Source: an uncultured Roseburia sp. (lineage in GTDB: Bacteria > Bacillota > Clostridia > Lachnospirales > Lachnospiraceae). From it: a DNA stretch of 46,952 nucleotides. The notes under the pieces are model-generated. The model saw only the letters and a list, made by a program, of their open reading frames with translations, was not told the DNA's origin and did no database searches. Below, piece by piece: positions 16,811 through 25,023 of this stretch; the first letter of the stretch is position 1; each line of letters starts with the position of its first letter. Location: positions 1 to 46,952 of the forward strand of contig CAKREH010000027.1 of NCBI GenBank assembly GCA_934317215.1, in the 5' to 3' direction. The position numbers and the translations under genes were made by a program.

Positions 16811-17821
16811 TTACCTGATTTTTTGAATACTTTCTCCACTTGCCAGTTCAAACGGAACGATCTCATGAATCTGACTCCGCTTTAACTCAATCTGTCCAAA
16901 CAGGATTTCCACGCTTCTGGTTGCAAGTGTCTGATACTGTTGTTTAATGGTTGCAAGTTTCGGATTATAGTATTCTGCCAGAGCTGTTCCGTCAAACCCA
17001 ATCACTGACACATCCTCCGGCACGCGGTATTCTAAATCCCGCAGTGCACGGATGGCACCGATCGCCATGACATCCGACATGGCAAACACAGCCGTGATAT
17101 CCGGACACCTGGCGATCAGCCGTTTCATACCGCGATATGCGCTGTCATAGGAAAATCGTGCTTTTTCGTAGCTTTTTTCCGGCACAAACACAGTATCATG
17201 TTCCAAAAAGCTCTGCTGACAGCCGGTAAAACGCTGATGGCTGGTGTACGATTTTTCAATATCTCCACCTAAAATACCAATCTTCGTATGACCTGCATCA
17301 AATAATGCATCCACTGCACATTTTGCAGCAGCGATATCGTCTGTCGCAACAGAAGAAAGGTTTGGAAAATCCATCTGGTCTGCAAGGTTTGTCACAAGCA
17401 CACACGGCACATCGACCTGTGCAAATTCTTTTTTGAAATACTCCGGATTACCTCCTAAAAAGAGCAGTCCAAGCGGCTTTCTCTCCCTGCAGAGGAGAAC
17501 TGCCTGCTCCACCTCATCTGCATCCTCATCTAAATAGGATACGATCAGCGTATAGTCTGTATTTTCAATCATACACTGGATTTCTTCCACGATGCTGGCA
17601 AAAAGCATATTTTTGATACCTTTTACCAGCACACCAATGGATTTGGAATTACTCTGTTTTAAATGTTTCGCATTATTGTTTGGCACAAAATTATACGCTG
17701 CGACTACTTCTTCGATTTTCTTTTTTGCATCCGGACTGACATCATTTCTGTGATTCAATACACGTGACACGGTACTGACGGAATATCCTGATTCCCTGGC
17801 TATGTCTTTTATCGTAACCAT
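16811..17821 (-). CDS. LacI-family transcriptional regulator of the maltodextrin operon
   Basis: A 336-residue regulator: N-terminal helix-turn-helix TIKDIARESGYSVSTVSRVL (residues 3-22) and a periplasmic-binding-protein-like sugar domain (SIGVLVKGIKN ... VIGFDGTALAEYYNPKLATI). The ATG at 17821 has AGGA 9 bases upstream; an ATG three codons earlier is too close to it. It sits between the permease genes and malQ and is likely to act on the inverted repeat upstream of the binding-protein gene. It is MalR-like by context; the effector is not deducible. Confidence 0.9.
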   Translation of the reverse strand: MVTIKDIARESGYSVSTVSRVLNHRNDVSPDAKKKIEEVVAAYNFVPNNNAKHLKQSNSKSIGVLVKGIKNMLFASIVEEIQCMIENTDYTLIVSYLDEDADEVEQAVLLCRERKPLGLLFLGGNPEYFKKEFAQVDVPCVLVTNLADQMDFPNLSSVATDDIAAAKCAVDALFDAGHTKIGILGGDIEKSYTSHQRFTGCQQSFLEHDTVFVPEKSYEKARFSYDSAYRGMKRLIARCPDITAVFAMSDVMAIGAIRALRDLEYRVPEDVSVIGFDGTALAEYYNPKLATIKQQYQTLATRSVEILFGQIELKRSQIHEIVPFELASGESIQKIR

Positions 17822-17916
17822 ATTTTTCATTCCTGTCTACTATTTTTTCGTATTTTTTCGTAAAATTTGAATTTTTGTCAAATTTCAACAAAAAATATAC
17901 CTTTCTTAATAAGATA

Positions 17917-18783
17917 TCAGCCTTTAACCGCTCCTGCAACTACTCCTTCAATAATATATTTCTGACAGATTCCATAAAAAATAATGATCGGGATGATTGC
18001 AAGCACTAACATTGCCATCATGGTACCCCAGTCTACTGCACCGTAACCGCCTTTCAGGTACTGAATCACGATCGGAATCGTTTTGTATTTTTTCAGGTCA
18101 AGTACCAGATAAGGAAGCAGATAATCGTTCCAGATCCACATTGCCTGTAAGATTGCAACCGTAATAACCGTCGGTTTCATGATCGGGAATACGACCTGGA
18201 AGAAGGTCTGGATCGGTGTACAGCCATCGATCATGGCTGCCTCCTCGATCTCTAACGGAATACTCTTTACAAATCCACAGAACATAAATACCGCAAGTCC
18301 TGCACCAAATCCCAGATATACTAATATAATACCGATCGGGTTGCTCAGATACATCATGTTTGCCAGTTTGGACAACGGGAACATTACCATCTGGAACGGC
18401 ACGATCATGGAGAAAAGACATAACATGTAAAGTGCCATGGTAAATTTATTGTGTACTCGGGTAATAAACCATGCACACATGGAGGTGCAGAGTATGATCA
18501 CTGCCACGGAACCTACTGTGATAATGACTGAGTTTCCAAATGCTGCAAAGAAGTTCGTCTTCTCAATTCCCTTTACAAAGTTTGTCATACCGAAGAAAGA
18601 ACGCTCATCCGGAAGTGCAAAAGGACTTTTCATAATAAATCCTTTTTTCTTTAACGAGTTGATCAGCACCAAAAAAATCGGATACAGATAAAATACAGCT
18701 AAAATGCTGAAAAACAGTGTCAGTATCCATCCGTGTTTTGCACGCCTTACTGCACTTACCTGATTGTCTGTCTGTTTTGCCAT
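17917..18783 (-). CDS. Carbohydrate ABC transporter permease, MalG type
   Basis: A 288-residue inner-membrane protein with six helices and the EAA loop EIEEAAMIDGCTPIQTFFQV (~residues 190-210) that docks the ATPase. The C-terminus KYIIEGVVAGAVKG is typical of MalG/GanQ permeases. Its start overlaps the stop of the partner permease gene by one base, so expression is coupled. No ATPase gene is present; Firmicutes sugar importers of this class commonly share a distant MsmX-type ATPase. Confidence 0.92.
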   Translation of the reverse strand: MAKQTDNQVSAVRRAKHGWILTLFFSILAVFYLYPIFLVLINSLKKKGFIMKSPFALPDERSFFGMTNFVKGIEKTNFFAAFGNSVIITVGSVAVIILCTSMCAWFITRVHNKFTMALYMLCLFSMIVPFQMVMFPLSKLANMMYLSNPIGIILVYLGFGAGLAVFMFCGFVKSIPLEIEEAAMIDGCTPIQTFFQVVFPIMKPTVITVAILQAMWIWNDYLLPYLVLDLKKYKTIPIVIQYLKGGYGAVDWGTMMAMLVLAIIPIIIFYGICQKYIIEGVVAGAVKG

Positions 18784-19625
18784 TACTGCTGTACCTCCTT
18801 ACTTCTGGTCAGACGGTTCTGTGCCAGTGCGATGACTGCCACTATGATAAAGAAGATCACCGCTTTCGCCTGTCCGACACCTTCCCATCCATTTCTTCCA
18901 TAAAATGTATCAAAGATATTTAACGCAAGCATCTGTGAATTATTTGACGGCTCTCCTGCTGTCAATGCAAGGTTCTGGTCGAACAGCTTAAAGGAGTTCG
19001 TCAGTGTCAGGAATGTACAGATCGTGATGGATGGCATAACCATCGGAATCGTTACTTTCTTTAACAGCTGCCAGCTGTTTGCACCATCCATCTTTGCCGC
19101 CTCGATCAGTTCACCCGGAATGTTCTGGATACCCGCAATATAAATGATCATCATATAACCGATCTGCTGCCAGTTCATCAAAACGATCAGTCCCCAGAAA
19201 CCATATGAGGAAGAATAGGTCAATGTTTTTCCGAAGTTTGCCAGAATTCCGTTTAAAAGGATCTGCCAGATATATCCTAAAACGATACCTCCGATCAGGT
19301 TTGGCATAAAAAATACGGTCCGGAACACATTTGTTCCCCTAATTCCCTTTGTTAAAAGCATCGCTATGGTAAATGCAAATACATTGATCGTAAGCACTGA
19401 TACCACTGTAAATAATGCGGTATACCACAGCGCATGTACAAATGTTGGATCGGTAAATACACGCAGGTAATTTTTCAGTCCGACAAAGGACGCATCCGTT
19501 ACTGTGGTAAATTCACAAAATGATAAATAGATACCCATAAGAAAAGGAACTATAAAACCTATGGTAAATGCCACTAAAGTCGGGAGCGCAAAAATTGGAA
19601 AATATTTTTTTATTGATTTCTCCAT
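18783..19625 (-). CDS. Carbohydrate ABC transporter permease, MalF type
   Basis: A 280-residue permease with six transmembrane helices and the EAA loop GELIEAAKMDGANSWQLLKKV (~residues 175-195). The ATG at 19625 follows GAGAGG by 9 bases; the frame is open 34 codons further but through the intercistronic hairpin. It pairs with the MalG-like gene downstream and the binding lipoprotein upstream to form an importer of alpha-glucans or related oligosaccharides. Confidence 0.92.
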   Translation of the reverse strand: MEKSIKKYFPIFALPTLVAFTIGFIVPFLMGIYLSFCEFTTVTDASFVGLKNYLRVFTDPTFVHALWYTALFTVVSVLTINVFAFTIAMLLTKGIRGTNVFRTVFFMPNLIGGIVLGYIWQILLNGILANFGKTLTYSSSYGFWGLIVLMNWQQIGYMMIIYIAGIQNIPGELIEAAKMDGANSWQLLKKVTIPMVMPSITICTFLTLTNSFKLFDQNLALTAGEPSNNSQMLALNIFDTFYGRNGWEGVGQAKAVIFFIIVAVIALAQNRLTRSKEVQQ

Positions 19626-19695
19626 AGTCTTTAACCTCTCATAAATCCGTTCAATCTCTAAATTCAGTTCTTTCAGAAAATTTCTGTTATATATG

Positions 19696-19729
19696 ATTTG
19701 TGCGGTATCGGCACAGATACCGCACAAAT
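19696..19729 (-). other. Intercistronic stem-loop after the binding-protein gene
   Basis: ATTTGTGCGGTATC (19696-19709) pairs perfectly with GATACCGCACAAAT (19716-19729). On the minus strand no U-run follows, so it probably protects or sets the 3' end of the binding-protein message rather than terminating all transcription, as in many malE-type operons. Confidence 0.7.
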
Positions 19730-19759
19730 TTACTATTTTCTAAAAGAGGAATTATTATT

Positions 19760-21205
19760 TTACTGTCCGTTTGCTGCTGCATACTCAGCTGCCCAGCCGT
19801 CTACGAATGCGCTTACAACTGCATCCCAGTCACCGGTACCCTGTGCATACTCAAGTAATGCGGAACCAACGCCATCTTTCCATGTCTCAGAAGGAATGGT
19901 TGAGAAGTTCCATGAAACAGGAGTCTTGCCATCTGCAATATACTGGTTTGCATCCTGAATGAATACGTTGTCAGCTACATAGTCACCGGTAAATGTTAAG
20001 AATGGTGTTGTGAATCCCATTACATGCGCCATGGAGTCACGTCCTTCATCCGAATTAATTACCCAGCTTAAGAAATCAAGTGTTGCCTGGATATCTTCCT
20101 CCGAAGCCTGTTTGTTTACACACCAGTAGTTTTCGGAACCTGTGCAGAGTCCCTGATTTTCTTCACCAGGAGCACCAATGTAAATCGGCATCATGCCCAT
20201 ATCATCTGCTGTTACTAAATATCCATTATCCTCGTTTGTCAGATTGCCGTACTCCCATGTACCATTCTGATAAAATACTGCTTCTTCCATACCGAACTCT
20301 GACTCAGCTTCATCACCTGTCTTACTGGAGAGGACACCTGGTTCACAGGTAGAATCTGTGATGTATAAATCCCAGATCTGTTTATAATTGTCAAGGTATG
20401 TTCCCTCAATCGCATCTGTGCTTGTGATGCCTTTGTCTTTGTATTCATAGTAAATTGGAAGATTTGCAAGATGTGTCTTAAATCTCCAGTCAGAAGATCC
20501 GTCCATACCTGCAGATGTAAATGCACCCTGAAGATCGTATCCGAACTGGCTGTTGATCTCATCTTTTCTCGCCTGAATATCATCTGCCACTGCTTTTAAT
20601 TTATCAAAGCTGTTGATCTCATCCGGAGAAGAAATCACTGCGTTATCCATGGTACAGTAATCATTTAAAATCTTCTTATTATAAATGATACCGTATGTCT
20701 CGAGCACATATGCGACACCGGAAACCTCACCAGCGTCATTCTTTAATGCAAAATCTTCACTGGAAAGCTGTTTGCAGATCTCGCTGTCAGACAAGTCATA
20801 GCAGTAATCTTTCCAGTTTGCAAGTCCTACCGGTCCATTTACCTGAAATAATGTAGGAGCTTCGCTCTTTGCCATTTCAGATTTTAATGTCTGCTCATAT
20901 GTACCGTCTGCTGCGGTAATAACTGTTACCGGCACACCCGTCTGCTCTGTATAGATACCTGCCAAATCCTGCCATGCCTGATCCTGCTCCGGTTTGAAGT
21001 TCAGATAATATACAGAACCGCTTCCTGATGCACTGTCTGCAGTCTTTCCTGCATCAGATGCCTCGGTTGTCTTTGCAGCCTCTTCTGTCTTGTTTCCTGC
21101 ATTTGCTGTTCCGGAAGTATTCCCCGTATTTCCGTTACCACATCCTGCAAACATGGTTGCTAACATAGCGGATGCTAACATCACTGATAAAACTTTTCTT
21201 TTCAT
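19760..21205 (-). CDS. Sugar ABC transporter substrate-binding lipoprotein
   Basis: A 481-residue extracellular binding protein. The N-terminus is a lipoprotein signal with lipobox MFAGC, lipidated Cys22, followed by a Gly/Thr/Ala/Ser linker to about residue 65. The rest is a family 1 solute-binding fold (VPVTVITAADGTYEQTLKSE; EEAVFYQNGTWEYGNL; NYWCVNKQASEEDIQATLDFL). It is the first gene of the operon binding protein-MalF-MalG-LacI-MalQ; with a glucanotransferase at the end, maltodextrins are the likely ligands. GGAGGG lies 10 bases before the ATG. Confidence 0.93.
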   Translation of the reverse strand: MKRKVLSVMLASAMLATMFAGCGNGNTGNTSGTANAGNKTEEAAKTTEASDAGKTADSASGSGSVYYLNFKPEQDQAWQDLAGIYTEQTGVPVTVITAADGTYEQTLKSEMAKSEAPTLFQVNGPVGLANWKDYCYDLSDSEICKQLSSEDFALKNDAGEVSGVAYVLETYGIIYNKKILNDYCTMDNAVISSPDEINSFDKLKAVADDIQARKDEINSQFGYDLQGAFTSAGMDGSSDWRFKTHLANLPIYYEYKDKGITSTDAIEGTYLDNYKQIWDLYITDSTCEPGVLSSKTGDEAESEFGMEEAVFYQNGTWEYGNLTNEDNGYLVTADDMGMMPIYIGAPGEENQGLCTGSENYWCVNKQASEEDIQATLDFLSWVINSDEGRDSMAHVMGFTTPFLTFTGDYVADNVFIQDANQYIADGKTPVSWNFSTIPSETWKDGVGSALLEYAQGTGDWDAVVSAFVDGWAAEYAAANGQ

Positions 21206-21244
21206 CTTTTTTACCCTCCTGAAATTGTGTATGGTATCTTATGG

Positions 21245-21291
21245 AACGTTTCCGGTATTGTTTGCGGTAATGCTACCGGTAACGTTTTCAT
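21245..21291 (-). promoter_or_regulatory. LacI-type/cre-like operator of the maltodextrin operon
   Basis: AACGTTTCCGGTA (21245-21257) and TACCGGTAACGTT (21274-21286) are inverted copies of a 13-mer with one mismatch. They lie just after the predicted transcription start, a repressor position. On the minus strand TGAAAACGTTACCG (21277-21290) also fits the CcpA cre pattern TGNNANCGNTNNCA except the last base, so either the local LacI protein or CcpA could bind. Confidence 0.65.
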
Positions 21292-21302
21292 GTGATGGTC
21301 AA

Positions 21303-21331
21303 ATTATAAGACACTCTTTGCAAAAGTGCAA
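21303..21331 (-). promoter_or_regulatory. Promoter of the maltodextrin operon
   Basis: Minus-strand TTGCAC (21326-21331), a 17-base spacer and TATAAT (21303-21308). Confidence 0.8.
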
Positions 21332-21488
21332 GACTCTTTTGACATTTTCAATGTTTTATCCAAATATGGCATCCGTTTTTTGTGCACATTGCACTTGTTA
21401 CTGTTTTATATTGTAAAAAAAGCAGGAAAATGCTAAGATTTTGTTAGAAATTTAAACTTAAAAGTTTATGAAAATGGAGTTTACAGAT

Positions 21489-22748
21489 ATGAAAGAAATC
21501 ATCAGGCATAAGATAAAACACAATTTAAAACGCATTGAAACTTCTATTAAATGGGTTCTGTTTGCAATTATCTCCGGTGTTGTTGCCGGAGGCGCCGGAA
21601 CATTATTTTATTTTGGCATGACGTTAGTCACACTGATCCGCACCAAACATCCATGGCTGATCTTTCTGCTTCCTTTTGGAGGTCTTGTGATCGTCGGCTG
21701 TTACCGTCTGCTTCACGACGAGCATGACACCGGTACCAATCTCGTGATTTCTGCGATCCATTCCGACGATAATCTGCCGCTAAAAATGGCACCACTGATC
21801 TTTATTTCCACACTGATCACCCATTTGTTTGGCGGATCTGCAGGTCGTGAGGGTGCTGCTTTGCAGCTTGGCGGAAGCATCGGTAACGGAATTGGTAAAC
21901 TGTTTCATTTTGACGACAAGGACAAACATATTATGATCATGTGCGGCATGAGTGCCTGTTTTTCCGCATTGTTTGGCACACCTATGGCTGCTGCTATTTT
22001 CTCCATGGAAGTTGTAAGTGTCGGCATCATGTATTACGCTGCACTGGTTCCATGCGTGATCTCTTCCCTTGTTGCGCATGGGATTGCCGTTTCTTTTGGG
22101 ATTTCGCAGGAACTTTTTCTCATTGATTCGATTCCTTCCTTCGGAATCGGCAACGCCGTCCGCATCTCCGTGCTGGCAATTCTCTGCGCCGGTATCAGTA
22201 TCCTGTTCTGCGTGATGCTGCACCAGTCCGAAGCGCTTTATAAACATTTTTTCAAGAATCCTTATGTAAGGGTTTTCGTTGGTGGATGTATCGTGATCGT
22301 GCTGACACTGCTTGTCGGTAACCAGAATTACAACGGAACAGGCGTCAATATCATCGCACAATGCATCGACGGCACCGTGCGCCCGGAAGCATTTTTACTG
22401 AAAATGATCTTTACAGCTGCCACGCTTGGCGCCGGCTACAAAGGCGGCGAGATCGTGCCTTCGTTTTTCACGGGTGCAGCGTTTGGATGTCTGTTCGGAA
22501 ACCTGCTTGGCTTTTCGCCTGCACTCTGCACCGCTGTCGGCATGGCTGCTGTATTCTGCGGTGTAACTAACTGTCCGATCACTTCTCTTTTGATCAGTTT
22601 TGAGTTGTTCGGTTATGACGGAATGCCATACTTTTTACTTGCAGTTGCTTTCAGCTACATGCTTTCCGGTTATTTCGGACTCTACCACAGCCAGAAGATC
22701 ATTTACTCAAAGTATAAGACGAATTATATTAACAAGAAAACGGAATAA
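21489..22748 (+). CDS. CLC-family anion channel/antiporter
   Basis: A 419-residue integral membrane protein of the CLC family with about ten hydrophobic helices. It has FGGSAGREGAALQLGG (~residues 110-125), containing the gating glutamate of the GxEGP-type motif, and GYKGGEIVPSFFTGAAFG (~315-332). The first selectivity motif (GSGIP in chloride CLCs) is replaced by a TGTNL-like sequence, as in divergent CLCs that include fluoride exporters. The ATG at 21489 has GGAG 9 bases upstream; the earlier in-frame ATG lacks a site. Cytoplasmic CBS domains are absent. The transported ion is not established. Confidence 0.88.
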   Translation: MKEIIRHKIKHNLKRIETSIKWVLFAIISGVVAGGAGTLFYFGMTLVTLIRTKHPWLIFLLPFGGLVIVGCYRLLHDEHDTGTNLVISAIHSDDNLPLKMAPLIFISTLITHLFGGSAGREGAALQLGGSIGNGIGKLFHFDDKDKHIMIMCGMSACFSALFGTPMAAAIFSMEVVSVGIMYYAALVPCVISSLVAHGIAVSFGISQELFLIDSIPSFGIGNAVRISVLAILCAGISILFCVMLHQSEALYKHFFKNPYVRVFVGGCIVIVLTLLVGNQNYNGTGVNIIAQCIDGTVRPEAFLLKMIFTAATLGAGYKGGEIVPSFFTGAAFGCLFGNLLGFSPALCTAVGMAAVFCGVTNCPITSLLISFELFGYDGMPYFLLAVAFSYMLSGYFGLYHSQKIIYSKYKTNYINKKTE

Positions 22749-22816
22749 AATATTGATTTCCCTTGTCAGGCATATTTTTCATACTGTCTATCCAGAAAAG
22801 AATCCTGTTAAGCAAA

Positions 22817-22844
22817 AGACTTCAGCATACTTATGCTGAAGTCT
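22817..22844 (-). terminator. Hairpin between converging CLC and bioY-DUF1284 units
   Basis: AGACTTCAGCAT (22817-22828) pairs with ATGCTGAAGTCT (22833-22844). CTTTTG follows on the minus strand and TCTATACT on the plus strand, so it fits better as the terminator of the minus-strand genes. Confidence 0.6.
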
Positions 22845-22881
22845 CTATACTGATACTAATATACTGTTTGCAGATCTGATT

Positions 22882-23313
22882 CTAAAGTTCTTTCCGAAAA
22901 TTTAAGATTTTTCTGGCATTCTCGAGCCATTCTTCATAACTGCAAAATCCCTGCTGATACCATCTGCATCGTCCACAGCTTTTTAAAAAGTTTTCCTTAT
23001 CAAGCTTTTTTTCTGCACACTGCAGCAATTCCCTGTAAGAATAAAGCTGATTTTCTTTTAATCCGAACAGTTCTAACAGCTCCAGATCTTTTGATTTTAC
23101 ATGATTTTTATCATCCACACAGGTATCATCCGGTGTCCGGTTCGGACAGCGCGCACAGATCATATCCGGGTCTGTCACGAGCATGAGCGGTTCTTCCTGG
23201 TCTGCCTTCAGTTCCCGCACCTTCTGTGTCATATTGTCACAGAAGGTGCCACTGTATCCCTCTCCCCGGTAAAGGACGGTACACAAAATATGGTGCACAC
23301 GAAATTTTTTCAT
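22882..23313 (-). CDS. DUF1284-family cysteine-rich protein
   Basis: A 143-residue protein beginning MKKFRVHHILCTVLYRGEGYS, the usual start of DUF1284 (RxHHxLC). It has cysteines at ICARCPNRTPDDTC and CGRCRWYQQGFC, a spacing that suggests a metal or Fe-S centre. The ATG at 23313 has GGTGG 7 bases upstream; the longer open frame begins inside bioY. It starts 14 bases after the bioY stop and is probably co-transcribed under BirA control. Function unknown; a role in biotin metabolism is only suggested by position. Confidence 0.75.
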   Translation of the reverse strand: MKKFRVHHILCTVLYRGEGYSGTFCDNMTQKVRELKADQEEPLMLVTDPDMICARCPNRTPDDTCVDDKNHVKSKDLELLELFGLKENQLYSYRELLQCAEKKLDKENFLKSCGRCRWYQQGFCSYEEWLENARKILNFRKEL

Positions 23314-23326
23314 AGATATGCCACCT

Positions 23327-23878
23327 TTAAACTGCCTTGGCATCCTGTAAAATATTTCCTGCATAAAGCGCCTTACGGACAGCAATGGCAGCCAGATAAG
23401 CACCAACCACTGAAATCACATCTTTTACAATATAAGGCAGTGACACTGCCACTAAAGATGCTCCAATAGTAATATGCGCCAAAACTGCATACTGAACAGC
23501 ACCAAGCAGATGACAGATCAAAAGACCGGTTACTCCAAGGATGATCTTTACCGCCGGATTTTTTCTGCGGACAGAAATGCCACATAACAATGCCAGAAAA
23601 ATAAATCCAAAAATAAATCCACCGGTATAGCCAAACAGCACTCCCGGTCCTGCACTCATTCCCGCAAAAATCGGTACACCAACAGTTCCAAGTACAATAT
23701 AAAGTAATGTTGCTGCCACTCCAGACTGCCATCCTAACACATAACCGCACAATGCCATTGCAAAAGTCTGCAGGGTGATCGGCACACCGGTCGGCATCGG
23801 AATCTGAAGAATGGAAAGAACTGCGAGGACTGCAGTAAACATCCCAACGGTAACGATTGTTTTTGTTGAAATTTTCAT
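23327..23878 (-). CDS. bioY: Biotin transporter BioY (ECF S component)
   Basis: A 183-residue membrane protein with six helices. Family signatures: QIPMPTGVPITLQTFAMALCG (~residues 27-47) and GAGPGVLFGYTGGFIFGF-like SAGPGVLFGYTGGF (~75-88). BioY binds biotin with nanomolar affinity and works with the shared EcfAA'T module, not encoded here. The ATG at 23878 follows GAGGAG by 3-6 bases; the frame extends 12 codons upstream without a better site. A BirA operator overlaps its promoter. Confidence 0.95.
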   Translation of the reverse strand: MKISTKTIVTVGMFTAVLAVLSILQIPMPTGVPITLQTFAMALCGYVLGWQSGVAATLLYIVLGTVGVPIFAGMSAGPGVLFGYTGGFIFGFIFLALLCGISVRRKNPAVKIILGVTGLLICHLLGAVQYAVLAHITIGASLVAVSLPYIVKDVISVVGAYLAAIAVRKALYAGNILQDAKAV

Positions 23879-23926
23879 TTTCTCCTCTTTTCTGCGAAAA
23901 AAATGTTTCCGCATTTGTTTTTTTAC

Positions 23927-23955
23927 AGTCTAGTCCGATCCTTCCCTATTGTCAA
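23927..23955 (-). promoter_or_regulatory. Promoter of bioY
   Basis: Minus-strand TTGACA (23950-23955), a 17-base spacer and TAGACT (23927-23932), 49 bases before the bioY ATG. The -35 lies inside the BirA operator. Confidence 0.8.
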
Positions 23956-23980
23956 CTGGATATTTCACTTTTGTTTACAA
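23949..23980 (-). promoter_or_regulatory. BirA operator upstream of bioY
   Basis: TTGTCAAC (23949-23956), 16 bases, GTTTACAA (23973-23980): the standard biotin-repressor palindrome of Firmicutes (TTGTNAAC-N14-16-GTTNACAA), overlapping the -35 element. Repression by BirA-biotinyl-AMP when biotin is plentiful follows from the known family. Confidence 0.88.
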
Positions 23981-23986
23981 TCCGTT

Positions 23987-25006
23987 TTAACATTTTCTGT
24001 TTTTTCCAAAAATCACATCATAATTAATGCTGCGGTAGAAAATATCCTCCACATCTATGCTGTGCAGATCAAAATTTCCAAGCATCCACATTGTCTTTGC
24101 GATGACCGATTCAAGTGTCATATCATAAGATTCTAAGAAACGACAGTACTTTTTCATATCGTGCCCGACCTCATATACGGTCATATCACTACCCTCGTGT
24201 GCCACCTGTGTTGCCATGACCACCAGTTTGTCCGGGTACTGTCTGCACAGACGGTAAAACTCATCCGCTATGGATTTTGGAATACCGCCCACACCAAAAC
24301 TTTCCACTATAATACAGTCATAATTTTCAAAAATACTCTGTAACACCCGCGGACGGATACCGGGGATCAGTTTCATCAGGAAAATGTTTTCGTCAAGTTC
24401 CTCATAGAACCGTACTTCATCCTCATATGGGAGCATCGGCAGATAACGCATGATATTGCCATCCTGAATCACTGCCAGTGACGGAAAATCAATGCTGGAG
24501 AAAGCATTATAGCTTTTCGATCTTACTTTTTTTGCACGCGTTCCCGCAATGACTTTGCCATCGAAAACAATCTGCACGCCCTGTGATTTTTCATCTGCCG
24601 CATATAAAAAACTGTCGATCAGATTTGATTTTGCATCCGTAATTTCAAGGTCGATCGGTTTTTGTGCTCCCGTGATCACGATCGGCTTTGTTGAATTCTG
24701 GATCATATAAGAAAGTGCAGCAGCTGTATATGCCATTGTATCCGTGCCATGTGCAATGACAAATCCATCATAAGCATCATAATATTCCCGGATTGCATGT
24801 ACAATTTTTTTCCAATGTTCCGGTTCCATATTAGAACTGTCGAGATTCAAAAGCTGTATTGCAGATACCTCACAGAATTCTTTTACCTGCGGAATATACT
24901 CTAACAGTTCTTCCGGTGTGATCTGTGGCTTTAATCCATTCTCAGACTTTTTAGAAGCAATCGTGCCCCCTGTCGCGAGTAATAATATTTTTTTCTTTGC
25001 CGACAT
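23987..25006 (-). CDS. ansA: L-asparaginase, type I (cytoplasmic)
   Basis: A 339-residue asparaginase hydrolysing L-asparagine to aspartate and ammonia. LLATGGTIASKK (residues 9-20) holds the nucleophilic threonine and AHGTDTMAYTA (~90) the second catalytic Thr-Asp pair. No signal peptide, so the cytoplasmic class. The ATG at 25006 has GGAG 9 bases upstream inside the end of the preceding gene; upstream in-frame ATGs lie within that gene. It is the last gene of the long trp-aldolase-asparaginase run; bioY's operator starts right after its stop. Confidence 0.93.
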   Translation of the reverse strand: MSAKKKILLLATGGTIASKKSENGLKPQITPEELLEYIPQVKEFCEVSAIQLLNLDSSNMEPEHWKKIVHAIREYYDAYDGFVIAHGTDTMAYTAAALSYMIQNSTKPIVITGAQKPIDLEITDAKSNLIDSFLYAADEKSQGVQIVFDGKVIAGTRAKKVRSKSYNAFSSIDFPSLAVIQDGNIMRYLPMLPYEDEVRFYEELDENIFLMKLIPGIRPRVLQSIFENYDCIIVESFGVGGIPKSIADEFYRLCRQYPDKLVVMATQVAHEGSDMTVYEVGHDMKKYCRFLESYDMTLESVIAKTMWMLGNFDLHSIDVEDIFYRSINYDVIFGKNRKC

Positions 25007-25023
25007 ACCGGTAATCTCCATTT

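Noticed and set aside
21332..21488. Fluoride riboswitch upstream of the CLC gene
   Set aside because: I could not find the conserved GGxGAUGG and pseudoknot segments of the crcB motif.
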